Shown here: one piece after another, positions 1-6,129 of the stretch
Layout of the letters: every line of letters starts with the position of its first letter
Position numbering within the stretch: the first letter of the stretch is position 1
Source: a virus
IMG/VR virus record: IMGVR_UViG_3300025276_003974
Coordinates: 1-22,518 of that record
Strand: one strand, 5' to 3'
Length of the DNA stretch: 22,518 bases
Notes under the pieces: generated by a model
Told to the model about the DNA's origin: nothing
Databases searched by the model: none
The model's input: only the letters and a program-made list of their open reading frames with translations
Position numbers and translations under genes: made by a program

Positions 1-1299
1 TCTAAATTTGCAGATAGTACTACTTGGGCAACTAACACTAGCGCCAACGTAGAGACACTACTAGGTACAGATGTACAGTCAACTTCTGCTGGTGATATTG
101 CAGACTTTGCGGGAACTATGGGTGGGTTAAGTTTAGGACTCATAGCATTCTTACCTGGTGCGGCTGCTGGTGCGGCTGTAGGCACATTCTCAAAGACTTT
201 GTGGGCTAGTGACATTAAGGATAATGTCGAGAAGCTACTCGAAATACCAGATTTAAAAAATGCGTCTTGGGCAGGAACTGGATCGTTCCTTCGTACAATG
301 TTTGGACTATCAGCTGGTTTAGCCGCTTTTGCTCTAGGCAAAGGTCTAGAAGGAACGGCAGAGGTAGGACAAGAGGGATTATCATACTTTACTGATCAAG
401 CTGGCTGGGCAGAACGAGTTAAGACTGAGGTAAAAACTCTACTATCAATAGCAAGTTTAAAAGGAGTGGGTAGTGATACTGCCGGCTTTGTTACAACTAT
501 GGGTGGTTTGAGTCTAGGTCTTGCCGCATTTGCTTTAGGCAAAGGTGTAGAAGGTGGTGCGACTGCATTTCAGGGAATACTATCTAAGTTCACTGGAACT
601 GAGCCATTTGCAGACAGAATTAAATCTGAAGTAGATACTCTATTAGGTATTACGTCTACCAATAAAAACGACGGTGCCATGTTCAACACCGCAATGGGTA
701 ACATCTCAAAAGGCTTGTTAAAGTTTTCTGGTGGTGAATTTGGAGCATCTTTCGTAGGTGTTGGCTCTAGCATACTTAACTTCTTAAGTGGTGATAAAAG
801 CCCTATAACAAAAATAAAAGAAATCGCAGATAATGCTGATCAGTTGACTAAAGGAGCTACAGCAATAGGATCAATCGCTGATAACTTAAACAAGTTTCAA
901 TCGATCACCTTTGACGGTGGGAAATTTGATATAAAATCTTTTGCTGATGATCTATTAGAAGCAGTACCTATCATTGAAGGTGCAGTAATGGGATCTCCTG
1001 GTGGGTATCTATGGGGCAAAGAGATTAAAGGACTAGCTTCACCCGAGATTGATTATGAAGCCGCAAGACAAAACATATTTAAACTAAGAGATATTATGGG
1101 ATTAGATGCTAGAGGTTCAGTCCCTTCAGCCGCAAATGAAGACGCAACTGTAAATAAAGCTTCTAACATAGCTGTTGGTCCCACAACAATAATTAACAAA
1201 GCTGGCGATGTATACAATGGCGGTAATAAAACCGATGTAATAAACAACGTTCTCAAGCCAGGCAGTCTAGCAACAAGCCAAGGCGGCTTTTCTAATTAA
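1..1299 (+). CDS. 3' part of a repeat-rich, probably virion (tail/tape-measure-like) protein
   Basis: The reading frame is open from base 1, so the gene begins outside the window and the ATG at 118 is probably internal. About 432 residues are visible. The first two thirds are built from degenerate units of roughly 70 residues. Each has a motif like W-A-x-x-(I/V)-K-x-x-V-x-x-L-L-x-I followed by a glycine/alanine-rich hydrophobic stretch (TMGGLSLGLAAFALGKG); copies lie near bases 1-200, 205-400, 400-620 and, degenerate, 600-800. The C-terminal part is hydrophilic, with an asparagine/valine-rich end. Repeated amphipathic and hydrophobic units with a low-complexity tail are common in phage tail tape-measure and other virion proteins, but I do not recognise a specific family. 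It is the only + strand gene and converges on gp32. That it is a real gene is secure; the virion role is inference. Confidence 0.75.
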   Translation, partial: SKFADSTTWATNTSANVETLLGTDVQSTSAGDIADFAGTMGGLSLGLIAFLPGAAAGAAVGTFSKTLWASDIKDNVEKLLEIPDLKNASWAGTGSFLRTMFGLSAGLAAFALGKGLEGTAEVGQEGLSYFTDQAGWAERVKTEVKTLLSIASLKGVGSDTAGFVTTMGGLSLGLAAFALGKGVEGGATAFQGILSKFTGTEPFADRIKSEVDTLLGITSTNKNDGAMFNTAMGNISKGLLKFSGGEFGASFVGVGSSILNFLSGDKSPITKIKEIADNADQLTKGATAIGSIADNLNKFQSITFDGGKFDIKSFADDLLEAVPIIEGAVMGSPGGYLWGKEIKGLASPEIDYEAARQNIFKLRDIMGLDARGSVPSAANEDATVNKASNIAVGPTTIINKAGDVYNGGNKTDVINNVLKPGSLATSQGGFSN

Positions 1300-1329
1300 A
1301 AAAAAGGGGATGCGATTAAGCACCCCCTT
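1298..1329 (-). terminator. Rho-independent terminator of gp32, shared by convergent genes
   Basis: A 9-bp stem with one mismatch (1304-1313 with 1320-1329, AAGGGG-x-TGC against GCA-x-CCCCTT) encloses a 6-nt loop. On the - strand it is followed by eight T residues, a textbook intrinsic terminator for gp32 transcripts. Read from the + strand the same hairpin lies directly after the stop codon at 1297-1299 and is followed by a pyrimidine run, so it may serve both convergent genes. Confidence 0.85.
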
Positions 1330-1349
1330 CTCCCCTATGCTAGTAGAGA

Positions 1350-2294
1350 TTACTCTTCAGCTAGACTCTTGAAAAAATCAAGTGAATCATCAGCATCAGA
1401 ACTATCGTCTGCCGTCTGCATAGTCGGTGATGGACTCGCAACAGTTACCGGAGCAGGTTGCTCTTTAAACTTAGGAGTGAAATCCATCGCCGTATTGTCG
1501 TCCTCGGCAGTTGAGCTGGGTGCGTGTTTACTGCCATCAAGTCCTAGAACCTTATACAATTTAGCTTTCAGTTCATTGTAAGACTTGAAGTTTTTAGGGT
1601 CGACAATATCGGACAGGGAATGCTCTTTACCCCAAACTTCTTCTAAAGCATCTTCTGATACTGCTGTACCAGATGAATCACTCAACTGTGCAGTTGAAGA
1701 GAACTCAGACTTATCGTAGTTACGATAGCCCTCTACTTGACGAATTTTAAGTTTGAAGTCAGCGCCTTCCCAGAAGTCAAATGGGTTAATCGGATCTTCA
1801 TCAGCAAACTGAGGATTCATAGCATCGTTCAGTTTGTCAAAGATTTTCTTACCAAATTTATACAGATAGACTTGACCTTCACGAGAAGGGTTTGCGCTAT
1901 CTTGTACGATGTAGATGTTCGCAGTGTACGACAACCTGCGCTTCTGCTTACGAGCAGTTTCTTTATCTTCATCATGACCAGAATTCCACAGCTTAGAGTT
2001 ATACTCTGAGACTGGATCATCTTGACCTAAAGTTGTAAGAGAGTTTTCGATGTACCAACCACCGGGTCCTTGAAAGCCATGGTCCCATGCACGAACAAAG
2101 GGCATATCTTCACCTGACGGTGCTGGTAAAAAACGAATCACTGCATAACCATTGCCGGCTTTATCTACTTCTGGTTTCCAGAAGCGGTCATCGCCTTTGT
2201 TGTTATTGGGTGATCCCATCTTCTGTAACTGAGAATTCAGTTTATCGAAAGATGAAGTGCGAGCCTTCTTTAAGGCTGAGAATGATGTTGTCAT
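1350..2294 (-). CDS. 32: T4-like gp32 single-stranded DNA-binding protein
   Basis: Single-stranded DNA-binding protein that coats the template during phage replication, recombination and repair. The 314 residues follow the T4 gp32 plan. The basic N-terminus (KKARTSSF) is in the place of the cooperativity LAST motif. The core contains WYIE, a YTANIYIVQD-like strand, YLYKFGKKIFDKLND and WEGADFKLKIRQVEGYRNYDKS, matching T4 gp32 core motifs. The C-terminal tail is acidic and ends DDSLDFFKSLAEE, as expected for the tail that recruits gp59 and other partners. There are no cysteines: T4's zinc-binding CPVC is replaced by DPVS. The ATG at 2294 is preceded by AGGAA. The gene has its own promoter at 2367-2395, a repetitive leader and a strong terminator, and lies downstream of its partner gp59. 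Confidence 0.95.
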   Translation of the reverse strand: MTTSFSALKKARTSSFDKLNSQLQKMGSPNNNKGDDRFWKPEVDKAGNGYAVIRFLPAPSGEDMPFVRAWDHGFQGPGGWYIENSLTTLGQDDPVSEYNSKLWNSGHDEDKETARKQKRRLSYTANIYIVQDSANPSREGQVYLYKFGKKIFDKLNDAMNPQFADEDPINPFDFWEGADFKLKIRQVEGYRNYDKSEFSSTAQLSDSSGTAVSEDALEEVWGKEHSLSDIVDPKNFKSYNELKAKLYKVLGLDGSKHAPSSTAEDDNTAMDFTPKFKEQPAPVTVASPSPTMQTADDSSDADDSLDFFKSLAEE

Positions 2295-2311
2295 AATTGT
2301 ATTCCTATATA

Positions 2312-2358
2312 TTTACGGTTTATGTTACGTTGTATTACGATTTGTATTACGTTGTATA
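2312..2358 (-). promoter_or_regulatory. Tandem-repeat gp32 leader, candidate autogenous translational operator
   Basis: Between the promoter and the gp32 ribosome binding site, the - strand holds four imperfect 10-13-nt units built on (A)CAA(A/T)-CGTAA(T/C): ACAACGTAAT, ACAAATCGTAAT, ACAACGTAAC, ATAAACCGTAAAT. The stretch is poor in G and shows no obvious hairpin. In T4, gp32 represses its own translation by binding cooperatively to an unstructured AU-rich leader; these repeats sit in the equivalent place. The operator function is inference. Confidence 0.55.
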
Positions 2359-2366
2359 CAGCTAGT

Positions 2367-2395
2367 ATTGTACTATATTGCGTTGTATTTGTCAA
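2367..2395 (-). promoter_or_regulatory. Sigma-70-type promoter of gp32
   Basis: TTGACA (2390-2395) and TACAAT (2367-2372) are separated by 17 bp on the - strand. The promoter overlaps the last codons of gp59, and the expected start of transcription near 2360 lies just ahead of the repeated gp32 leader. Confidence 0.75.
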
Positions 2396-2981
2396 GACAT
2401 ATTTTACGCATTTTCGACTTATCGTAAGATAAAAATGGCTTATATTTCTTAACTGTCTTATTTATACTCGGGTAAACTATGGTATCATTGATAGCTTTAT
2501 CCCAGTACTTGAAGCATCCTGTCAGATCATCTAAGATGACTAGAGTTTCGATGCATAGTTGCCTCATGTTGAAGAGCTTAAGTATACGAGGATACTGTCC
2601 ATTCTCTACAATGAAGTTTTGGTTAAAGTCTTCGTACATCTCATCAAGATCATTCTTGAATATGTATGACAAGGACTGTTGCCGTTTTTGCCACTCAGTA
2701 TAGTTCGTATCTGCATCTTCACTATCTACTAAGTTGCCTATCCAAATGTCAGGGTTTACGATCAAATTTGCTAACACAAAGTTTTTCGAGTCCTTACGCT
2801 TAGATAGTTTATAGAAGAAAAACTTATCTCTTCTGTTCTCAAAGCTATCAACACTTAACCGCATCTTTCCACCATACTTAACAAAATCGTAAGATGTGGT
2901 AAAATGCTTTCTCATCGCCATGTAGTAACTGTAGAGATCAAAAGCATCCCTTGTTGAATACTGTGACGATGAGTTGGTCAT
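2373..2981 (-). CDS. 59: T4-like gp59 helicase loader
   Basis: Loader that places the replicative helicase (gp41) on gp32-coated single-stranded DNA at forks and recombination intermediates. The 202 residues are close to T4 gp59 (217). The N-terminal part carries the family pattern YDFVKYGGKMR, then ENRRDKFFFYKLSKR, then LANLIVNPDIWIG, which matches the T4 sequence YDVIKYN..MR / KRRDKYFFQKLSEKY / SNLVANQDAWIG closely enough for a firm assignment. The C-terminal half is less conserved but keeps the basic, tyrosine-rich character. The start ATG overlaps the gp33 stop by four bases (ATGA), indicating translational coupling. Order gp33-gp59-gp32 is as in T4-type phages. The gp32 promoter lies over its 3' end. 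Confidence 0.93.
   Translation of the reverse strand: MTNSSSQYSTRDAFDLYSYYMAMRKHFTTSYDFVKYGGKMRLSVDSFENRRDKFFFYKLSKRKDSKNFVLANLIVNPDIWIGNLVDSEDADTNYTEWQKRQQSLSYIFKNDLDEMYEDFNQNFIVENGQYPRILKLFNMRQLCIETLVILDDLTGCFKYWDKAINDTIVYPSINKTVKKYKPFLSYDKSKMRKICLDKYNAI
2459..2466 (-). promoter_or_regulatory. Possible T4-type late promoter (TATAAATA) inside gp59
   Basis: An exact TATAAATA occurs on the - strand near the 3' end of gp59, about 165 bp upstream of gp32. It could give late gp32 expression, but an 8-bp AT-rich match inside a coding region may be chance. Confidence 0.3.
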
Positions 2982-3235
2982 ACTGGTAGCCGTACGAGTC
3001 TTTCGACCATGTTAAGTTCTTCAGCTTCCTTATATATCTCAGCTTTTAGAACTGGTGATCTTCGAATTATCTCTCCGATAACTTCAACTTCTAACTGATT
3101 TCTATCAGCGTAATCAATAACGGCATCGATGTATGGTACACCAGCGGCGATATGTTTAGAAATCTCAGTCATAATACGTTGAGAATTTAGTTTGTTCAAG
3201 ATTTCAATCTCTTGTTTCTGTTCTGAAATTTTCAT
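2978..3235 (-). CDS. 33: gp33-like late transcription co-activator
   Basis: In T4, gp33 bridges RNA polymerase and the sliding clamp and, with the late sigma factor gp55, activates late promoters. This 85-residue protein is mostly helical, with the pattern MTEISKHIAAGVPYIDAVIDYA...EVEVIGEIIRRSPVLKAEIYKEAEELNMV, like gp33 of marine T4-type phages, which are shorter than T4's 112 residues. I chose the internal ATG at 3235 because GGGAGG lies directly upstream and because the longer frame back to 3349 would overlap the preceding gene. It lies 7 nt after that gene and overlaps gp59 by four bases. The assignment rests on the helical pattern and synteny with DsbA and gp59. The TATAAATA late promoter elsewhere in the window fits a phage that uses this system. 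Confidence 0.85.
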   Translation of the reverse strand: MKISEQKQEIEILNKLNSQRIMTEISKHIAAGVPYIDAVIDYADRNQLEVEVIGEIIRRSPVLKAEIYKEAEELNMVERLVRLPV

Positions 3236-3242
3236 ATCCTCC

Positions 3243-3446
3243 CTATCCGTTAAGTGTTTTAATACCAAGAGCCCAGTTCTCAGCCGCATCTTCAGCGTAC
3301 AATTGACTTTTCCCTGCAAAGACTTCAGTCTTGACAGGCTCAACTCCACCCATATAATACTCTACTGAGTAGACTCCATTTACTTCGATGACTTCTGCTC
3401 TAGGAGCTTGATCACCTTCTTTGTAAAAAGTTTTTATAATGGTCAT
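3243..3446 (-). CDS. Conserved small phage protein in the gp33/gp59 operon
   Basis: 67 residues with a start at ATG 3446 (purine-rich GAAGA upstream); the longer frame to 3476 would begin almost on the promoter -10 box. The sequence shows a short strand-rich N-terminal half (RAEVIEVNGVYSVEYYMGG) followed by LYAEDAAENWALGIK. I recognise this as a small protein that recurs in marine T4-like phages, but no function is known to me. It is the first gene behind the consensus promoter at 3479-3507 and is followed after 7 nt by gp33, so it is probably co-transcribed with gp33 and gp59. Confidence 0.8.
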   Translation of the reverse strand: MTIIKTFYKEGDQAPRAEVIEVNGVYSVEYYMGGVEPVKTEVFAGKSQLYAEDAAENWALGIKTLNG

Positions 3447-3478
3447 AATGTATCTTCTCTTTTTATTCCGATACATGT

Positions 3479-3507
3479 ATTATAGCATCGAAATGGGCTC
3501 CTGTCAA
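3479..3507 (-). promoter_or_regulatory. Consensus sigma-70 promoter for the 67-aa/gp33/gp59 operon
   Basis: Perfect TTGACA (3502-3507), 17-bp spacer, perfect TATAAT (3479-3484) on the - strand. It sits in the short gap after the dsbA stop codon and about 33 bp ahead of the 67-aa gene start. The exact match to the host consensus suggests strong early transcription. Confidence 0.85.
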
Positions 3508-3510
3508 GTG

Positions 3511-3768
3511 TTATTTGACACTTTCTAGTAGTGCTTCTATCTCCTCAATTTCGGACACTAATTCACTCATATTCTGTTTGTGGTAGATACGAGCCATTTT
3601 ACCTAGATATTTTTTTGGAATACCAACATCGTCTTCTAAGGAGATGATTGCTTCTTTGACAAAATCACGTTCCGCTTCTTGTCGAAGGTACGAGTTACTG
3701 ATTTCGTCCATACAGTCTTTGATGCGCTTTTTATCTACATCGCTTGAGGGTAGTATAATTCCTGTCAT
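3511..3768 (-). CDS. dsbA: DsbA-like double-stranded DNA-binding protein
   Basis: T4 DsbA is a small DNA-binding protein that binds near late promoters. This 85-residue product has the same size (T4 about 89) and the helical pattern DFVKEAIISLEDDVGIPKKYLGKMARIYHKQNMSELVSEIEEIEALLESV. The block GIPKKYLGKMARIYHKQ corresponds to the LDGKLFNKL..TYHRQ region of T4 DsbA, and the acidic C-terminus also matches. The ATG at 3768 is preceded by GGTGA. It lies next to gp33 and gp59 as in T4, apart from the inserted 67-aa gene. The assignment rests on motif similarity by eye plus synteny. Confidence 0.82.
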   Translation of the reverse strand: MTGIILPSSDVDKKRIKDCMDEISNSYLRQEAERDFVKEAIISLEDDVGIPKKYLGKMARIYHKQNMSELVSEIEEIEALLESVK

Positions 3769-3804
3769 AATTTATTCACCATGTTATGTTACATTAATAT
3801 TAAG

Positions 3805-3826
3805 TTGGTGCGTTGAGGTGCACCAA
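3805..3826. other. Perfect 7-bp stem-loop upstream of dsbA
   Basis: TTGGTGC (3805-3811) and GCACCAA (3820-3826) flank an 8-nt loop in the short gap between the exported-protein gene and dsbA. No T-tract follows on either strand, so it may be a weak terminator, an RNA-processing site or a transcript-end stabiliser. Confidence 0.5.
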
Positions 3827-3856
3827 GCCTACTCTTTTAGAATATTCCCTATTCTT

Positions 3857-4222
3857 CTAGAATTTAAATGCGGCACCGATAGCGATATCGCCTCGATTCC
3901 ACTTATCATCATATGAAACTTTTGCTGTCAATGTTGTATCAACGATAGACACTGCATCAAGATCATAGTTCATGCCAAACTCAACGCCTGTGTACTTTAC
4001 GTCACGCAGATTCAGTTCATGCATCTCAGCATAAAAATCTACTTTAGGCAATGCACTTGGATTGTACGTTGCTTCGATTTCGTATGTAGACGTCCATGTT
4101 TGACTGTCTGTATTATACCATGTTTCGACTGTGTTGTCAAGTGCAAGTGTCGGGCTTAGGTCTACTGCGAATGCAGTGTTTGCAGTCATCATAGCGGCTG
4201 CGGTGAGGGATACTAGTTTCAT
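3857..4222 (-). CDS. Small exported, probably outer-membrane beta-strand protein
   Basis: 121 residues with an N-terminal signal peptide (MKLVSLTAAAMMTANTAFA, likely cut after AFA). The rest consists of alternating polar/hydrophobic strands and ends in AIGAAFKF. A terminal phenylalanine after an alternating strand is typical of outer-membrane beta-barrel proteins. I placed the start at ATG 4222 because the signal peptide begins there; the longer frame up to 4300 runs into the tmRNA. Its gene follows the tmRNA by about 40 bp and precedes dsbA. It resembles in plan, though not clearly in sequence, the exported protein at 5718-6038. No family is recognised. Export is well supported; the outer-membrane location is inference. 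Confidence 0.7.
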   Translation of the reverse strand: MKLVSLTAAAMMTANTAFAVDLSPTLALDNTVETWYNTDSQTWTSTYEIEATYNPSALPKVDFYAEMHELNLRDVKYTGVEFGMNYDLDAVSIVDTTLTAKVSYDDKWNRGDIAIGAAFKF

Positions 4223-4261
4223 ATAGGTTCTTTCTCTATTGTTTCGTTTAACTTTAAAAGT

Positions 4262-4540
4262 GCCAGTTTCTGTTGACAGGTACTGGCGAACCCCGTACAA
4301 CTATGCCGCTAGGGCGTAGTCTACAGGAGCAAAATTATCGTTTGCGTTTACTTTAGTTTCTTGCGTTAACGGAGCTCGTACCCGGATTCTCCACTTTTCT
4401 ACCCTGCCAGTCGATTCCCAGTTCAGCCCCATCAAAAACATACTAGCCCTATTCAGTATGCTTTTGGTGGAGCTGTCGGGATTCGAACCCGAGTCCTGTT
4501 CAGTATCAATCTGCTTCATCGAATCAATTTTAGATTGATA
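4262..4540 (-). ncRNA. ssrA: tmRNA (ssrA), circularly permuted two-piece form
   Basis: Transfer-messenger RNA, which frees stalled ribosomes and tags the unfinished protein for proteolysis. The halves are in permuted order. First comes the acceptor piece (3' end at 4465) with T-arm TCGGG-TTCGAAT-CCCGA, strand CAGCTCC and an encoded ACCA end. After a 34-nt insert comes the coding piece from 4430, starting GGGGCTGAACTGGGAATCGAC, the standard tmRNA 5' end. GGGGCTG pairs with CAGCTCC over 7 bp, including the G3-U pair that marks alanine tRNAs. The tag frame (4345-4304, resume codon GCA) reads ANDNFAPVDYALAA, then TAG at 4303-4301. The insert can fold into a 6-bp hairpin (CATACT/AGTATG). A hairpin (GCCAGT/ACTGGC) near 4262-4286 followed by TTTT probably ends the transcript. 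The outer ends are estimates: 4540 is the edge of a 9-bp inverted repeat (4504-4512/4532-4540). I could not assign the pseudoknots or helix P2. Confidence 0.93.
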
Positions 4541-4568
4541 ACTTCATCAACCTATGTCTTATTTATCT

Positions 4569-4597
4569 ATAATACACTATAGACATGCTTATGTCAA
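4569..4597 (-). promoter_or_regulatory. Sigma-70-type promoter of the tmRNA
   Basis: TTGACA (4592-4597), 17-bp spacer, TATTAT (4569-4574) on the - strand. It lies in the gap after the 44-aa gene and directs transcription into the permuted tmRNA, whose acceptor half begins some 25-60 bp further on. Confidence 0.78.
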
Positions 4598-4612
4598 GCA
4601 CTTATTTGTCTA

Positions 4613-4747
4613 TTATGTCATATAGTTGTAACTTATAAACAACAATGCTATCCAAGCTAAACCTTTCACTAGAAAGAACGTGAATGTGAGTATCATAATA
4701 GCACGTGTGCGATTTTCTGTCAAGTACTTTCTGATCTTCTCGATCAT
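4613..4747 (-). CDS. 44-aa single-pass membrane protein coupled to the phosphate transporter
   Basis: A short frame starting MIEKIRKYLTENRTRAIM, then one hydrophobic segment of about 20 residues (roughly 17-37), ending SYNYMT. A basic, helical N-terminus followed by one membrane segment suggests a small integral membrane protein. AGGAGG lies 6 nt upstream of the ATG and the start overlaps the stop of the phosphate transporter (TAATG), strong signs of a translated, coupled gene. It could be a small accessory subunit of the transporter or a holin-like peptide; neither can be shown from sequence. Confidence 0.72.
   Translation of the reverse strand: MIEKIRKYLTENRTRAIMILTFTFFLVKGLAWIALLFISYNYMT
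4695..4723 (-). promoter_or_regulatory. Possible second promoter upstream of the tmRNA, inside the 44-aa gene
   Basis: TTGACA (4718-4723), 17-bp spacer and TATTAT (4695-4700): the same boxes and spacing as the tmRNA promoter about 126 bp further on. It lies inside the small coupled gene, so it may be chance or an extra tmRNA promoter. Confidence 0.4.
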
Positions 4748-5706
4748 TAATATCCTCCTGGTACTAGTACGTAATGTATGAGTAATACGATGCCGAGTGA
4801 AGCACCTAATCCTACCATCATCTTCAAGAAGTCCTTACCTATCAAAGGGAACACTGTCTTAAACTTTTCTTTGCCAGTGTATGATGCCATAGCTAATTCA
4901 CGTCCTGCTAACAAGCCTACAAATACCCATGTAGTACTCATCGGAATATCATTCAACTCTTTGAAGTAAAACAAGATCATCCAATACACAAAATCGATAA
5001 TAGTGGCACTACGGACATATCGTGTGTTGTGCTTCTCTACCACAATCTGCTGTATCTTGCCACCGCCCTCACGAAACATGAATGCTAGTCCCGCAACAAA
5101 CACTATGCTGATCATAAGCATTAATGGTATGTCTAATGTGCGTGGAAGAAATACAGCTATGTTAGCCATATCGTGTGACAACCACGTGAACCATAAAAAT
5201 CCTGTAGTTATCCACTGACCTATTCGCCAATATGTTTTGTGCTGTTCTTTAACTGGCTTTGCTTCATCTAGTAATCGACTGACTACCATCCAGATAACAT
5301 AAGCAGAGACTGCGGCAACAGCATAGCCCATCATGGACTTCATCAGCATCTTCTCTAAGATAAAAGTACTAGCAAAAGCACTTAGCACTAGAAAGGAAGT
5401 TGATACTGGTACTCCGACACGAGTTAGCAGTAATAGTACTCCAGGCGCCATTGCATGATACCATTGTACTTCTTGCCAGGGTATTCTGTTTAGTCTACCA
5501 TAGCTGATGTCACCGCCATTTATGTACCATCCGTACCATATCGTGTATAGTAGAACTGTGCTTGCGGCTACCCACATTACTTGCCATGAAAACTTTTCAT
5601 TGTTAGATGCAATCCAAGTACCTAAAGTCTGTACCGAATCGTTAGCTATTACAGCATATGCGGCGAAGGCAAAGCCTAACGCCATCCATAAGGTGAGTTC
5701 TTCCAT
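4747..5706 (-). CDS. PiT-family inorganic phosphate transporter
   Basis: Inner-membrane carrier of the PHO-4/PiT family, which moves phosphate (usually as a metal complex) with H+ or Na+. The two family signatures are present: IANDSVQTLGT near residues 20-30 and SHDMANIAVFLPR near 177-189. Each is followed by the paired PVST-type motif, GVPVSTSF (98-105) and DIPMSTTWVFVGLLAGRE (253-270), reflecting the internal duplication of the family. I count about eight or nine hydrophobic segments. At 319 residues it is shorter than E. coli PitA (499), lacking the long central loop. The ATG at 5706 has AGGAGG upstream. It lies 11 nt after an exported-protein gene and is translationally coupled to a 44-aa membrane protein. 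Phosphate acquisition genes are common in marine phages, where DNA synthesis is phosphorus-limited. No Pho-box was recognised. Confidence 0.9.
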   Translation of the reverse strand: MEELTLWMALGFAFAAYAVIANDSVQTLGTWIASNNEKFSWQVMWVAASTVLLYTIWYGWYINGGDISYGRLNRIPWQEVQWYHAMAPGVLLLLTRVGVPVSTSFLVLSAFASTFILEKMLMKSMMGYAVAAVSAYVIWMVVSRLLDEAKPVKEQHKTYWRIGQWITTGFLWFTWLSHDMANIAVFLPRTLDIPLMLMISIVFVAGLAFMFREGGGKIQQIVVEKHNTRYVRSATIIDFVYWMILFYFKELNDIPMSTTWVFVGLLAGRELAMASYTGKEKFKTVFPLIGKDFLKMMVGLGASLGIVLLIHYVLVPGGY

Positions 5707-5717
5707 TACAAATCCTC

Positions 5718-6038
5718 CTAAAAGGTGTATCTTATCTCTGTTTCTATTCCATGTCTCAACTTATCAGTATTGGATCCTTCCCACTTACCGTTGACCGTAA
5801 GCTTCTTATTGATCTTGAATTTATAGCCAGTCTCGAAAGCTTCGCCTTGTTCGTCTTTGCCCGCTTCAAAGTACATACCGTTCTCTGTTTCGAAGCCGAT
5901 ACGTAGGTGATTATATGTGCCAGAATGCACATCATTAGTGTATTGCTGTTGATTTGAATATTCTACGTAAGGTCCTGCTAGTGAAGGACCTGCTAGTGCA
6001 GTGGTGGCTAATATAACAAGTGTTATTAAAATCTTCAT
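5718..6038 (-). CDS. Small exported protein, outer-membrane-like C-terminus
   Basis: 106 residues with a clear signal peptide (MKILITLVILATTALA then GPSLAGP). The mature part alternates polar and hydrophobic residues in strand-like runs (HLRIGFETENGMYFEAG, ETGYKFKINKKLTVNGKW) and ends IETEIRYTF, with the terminal phenylalanine typical of outer-membrane barrels. The ATG at 6038 has AGGA about 9 nt upstream; the longer frame to 6080 lacks both a ribosome binding site and a leading signal sequence. It follows the bilin reductase and precedes the phosphate transporter by 11 nt, so it may belong with phosphate uptake, for example as a small outer-membrane component. Function unknown. Confidence 0.72.
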   Translation of the reverse strand: MKILITLVILATTALAGPSLAGPYVEYSNQQQYTNDVHSGTYNHLRIGFETENGMYFEAGKDEQGEAFETGYKFKINKKLTVNGKWEGSNTDKLRHGIETEIRYTF

Positions 6039-6129
6039 GTATAGTTTCCTTTTGTTTGACAGCTTTTCCCTGTCGCTCACAAGTGAATAGACGAAATTAT
6101 CTAGTCACAACTATATATGAAGATTTTTA

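Noticed and set aside
2978-3349. Long 123-residue form of gp33
   Set aside because: The extra 38 residues lie over the preceding 67-aa gene, while the internal ATG at 3235 has a strong GGGAGG.
4465-4510. A stand-alone tRNA suggested by the T-arm and CCA end
   Set aside because: No anticodon arm lies upstream; the acceptor strand pairs with the tmRNA coding piece at 4430-4424 instead.
4304-4519. A 72-codon open frame across the tmRNA locus
   Set aside because: Its C-terminus is exactly the tmRNA tag and its N-terminal part translates the T-arm and acceptor stem, so the frame is a by-product of the tmRNA.
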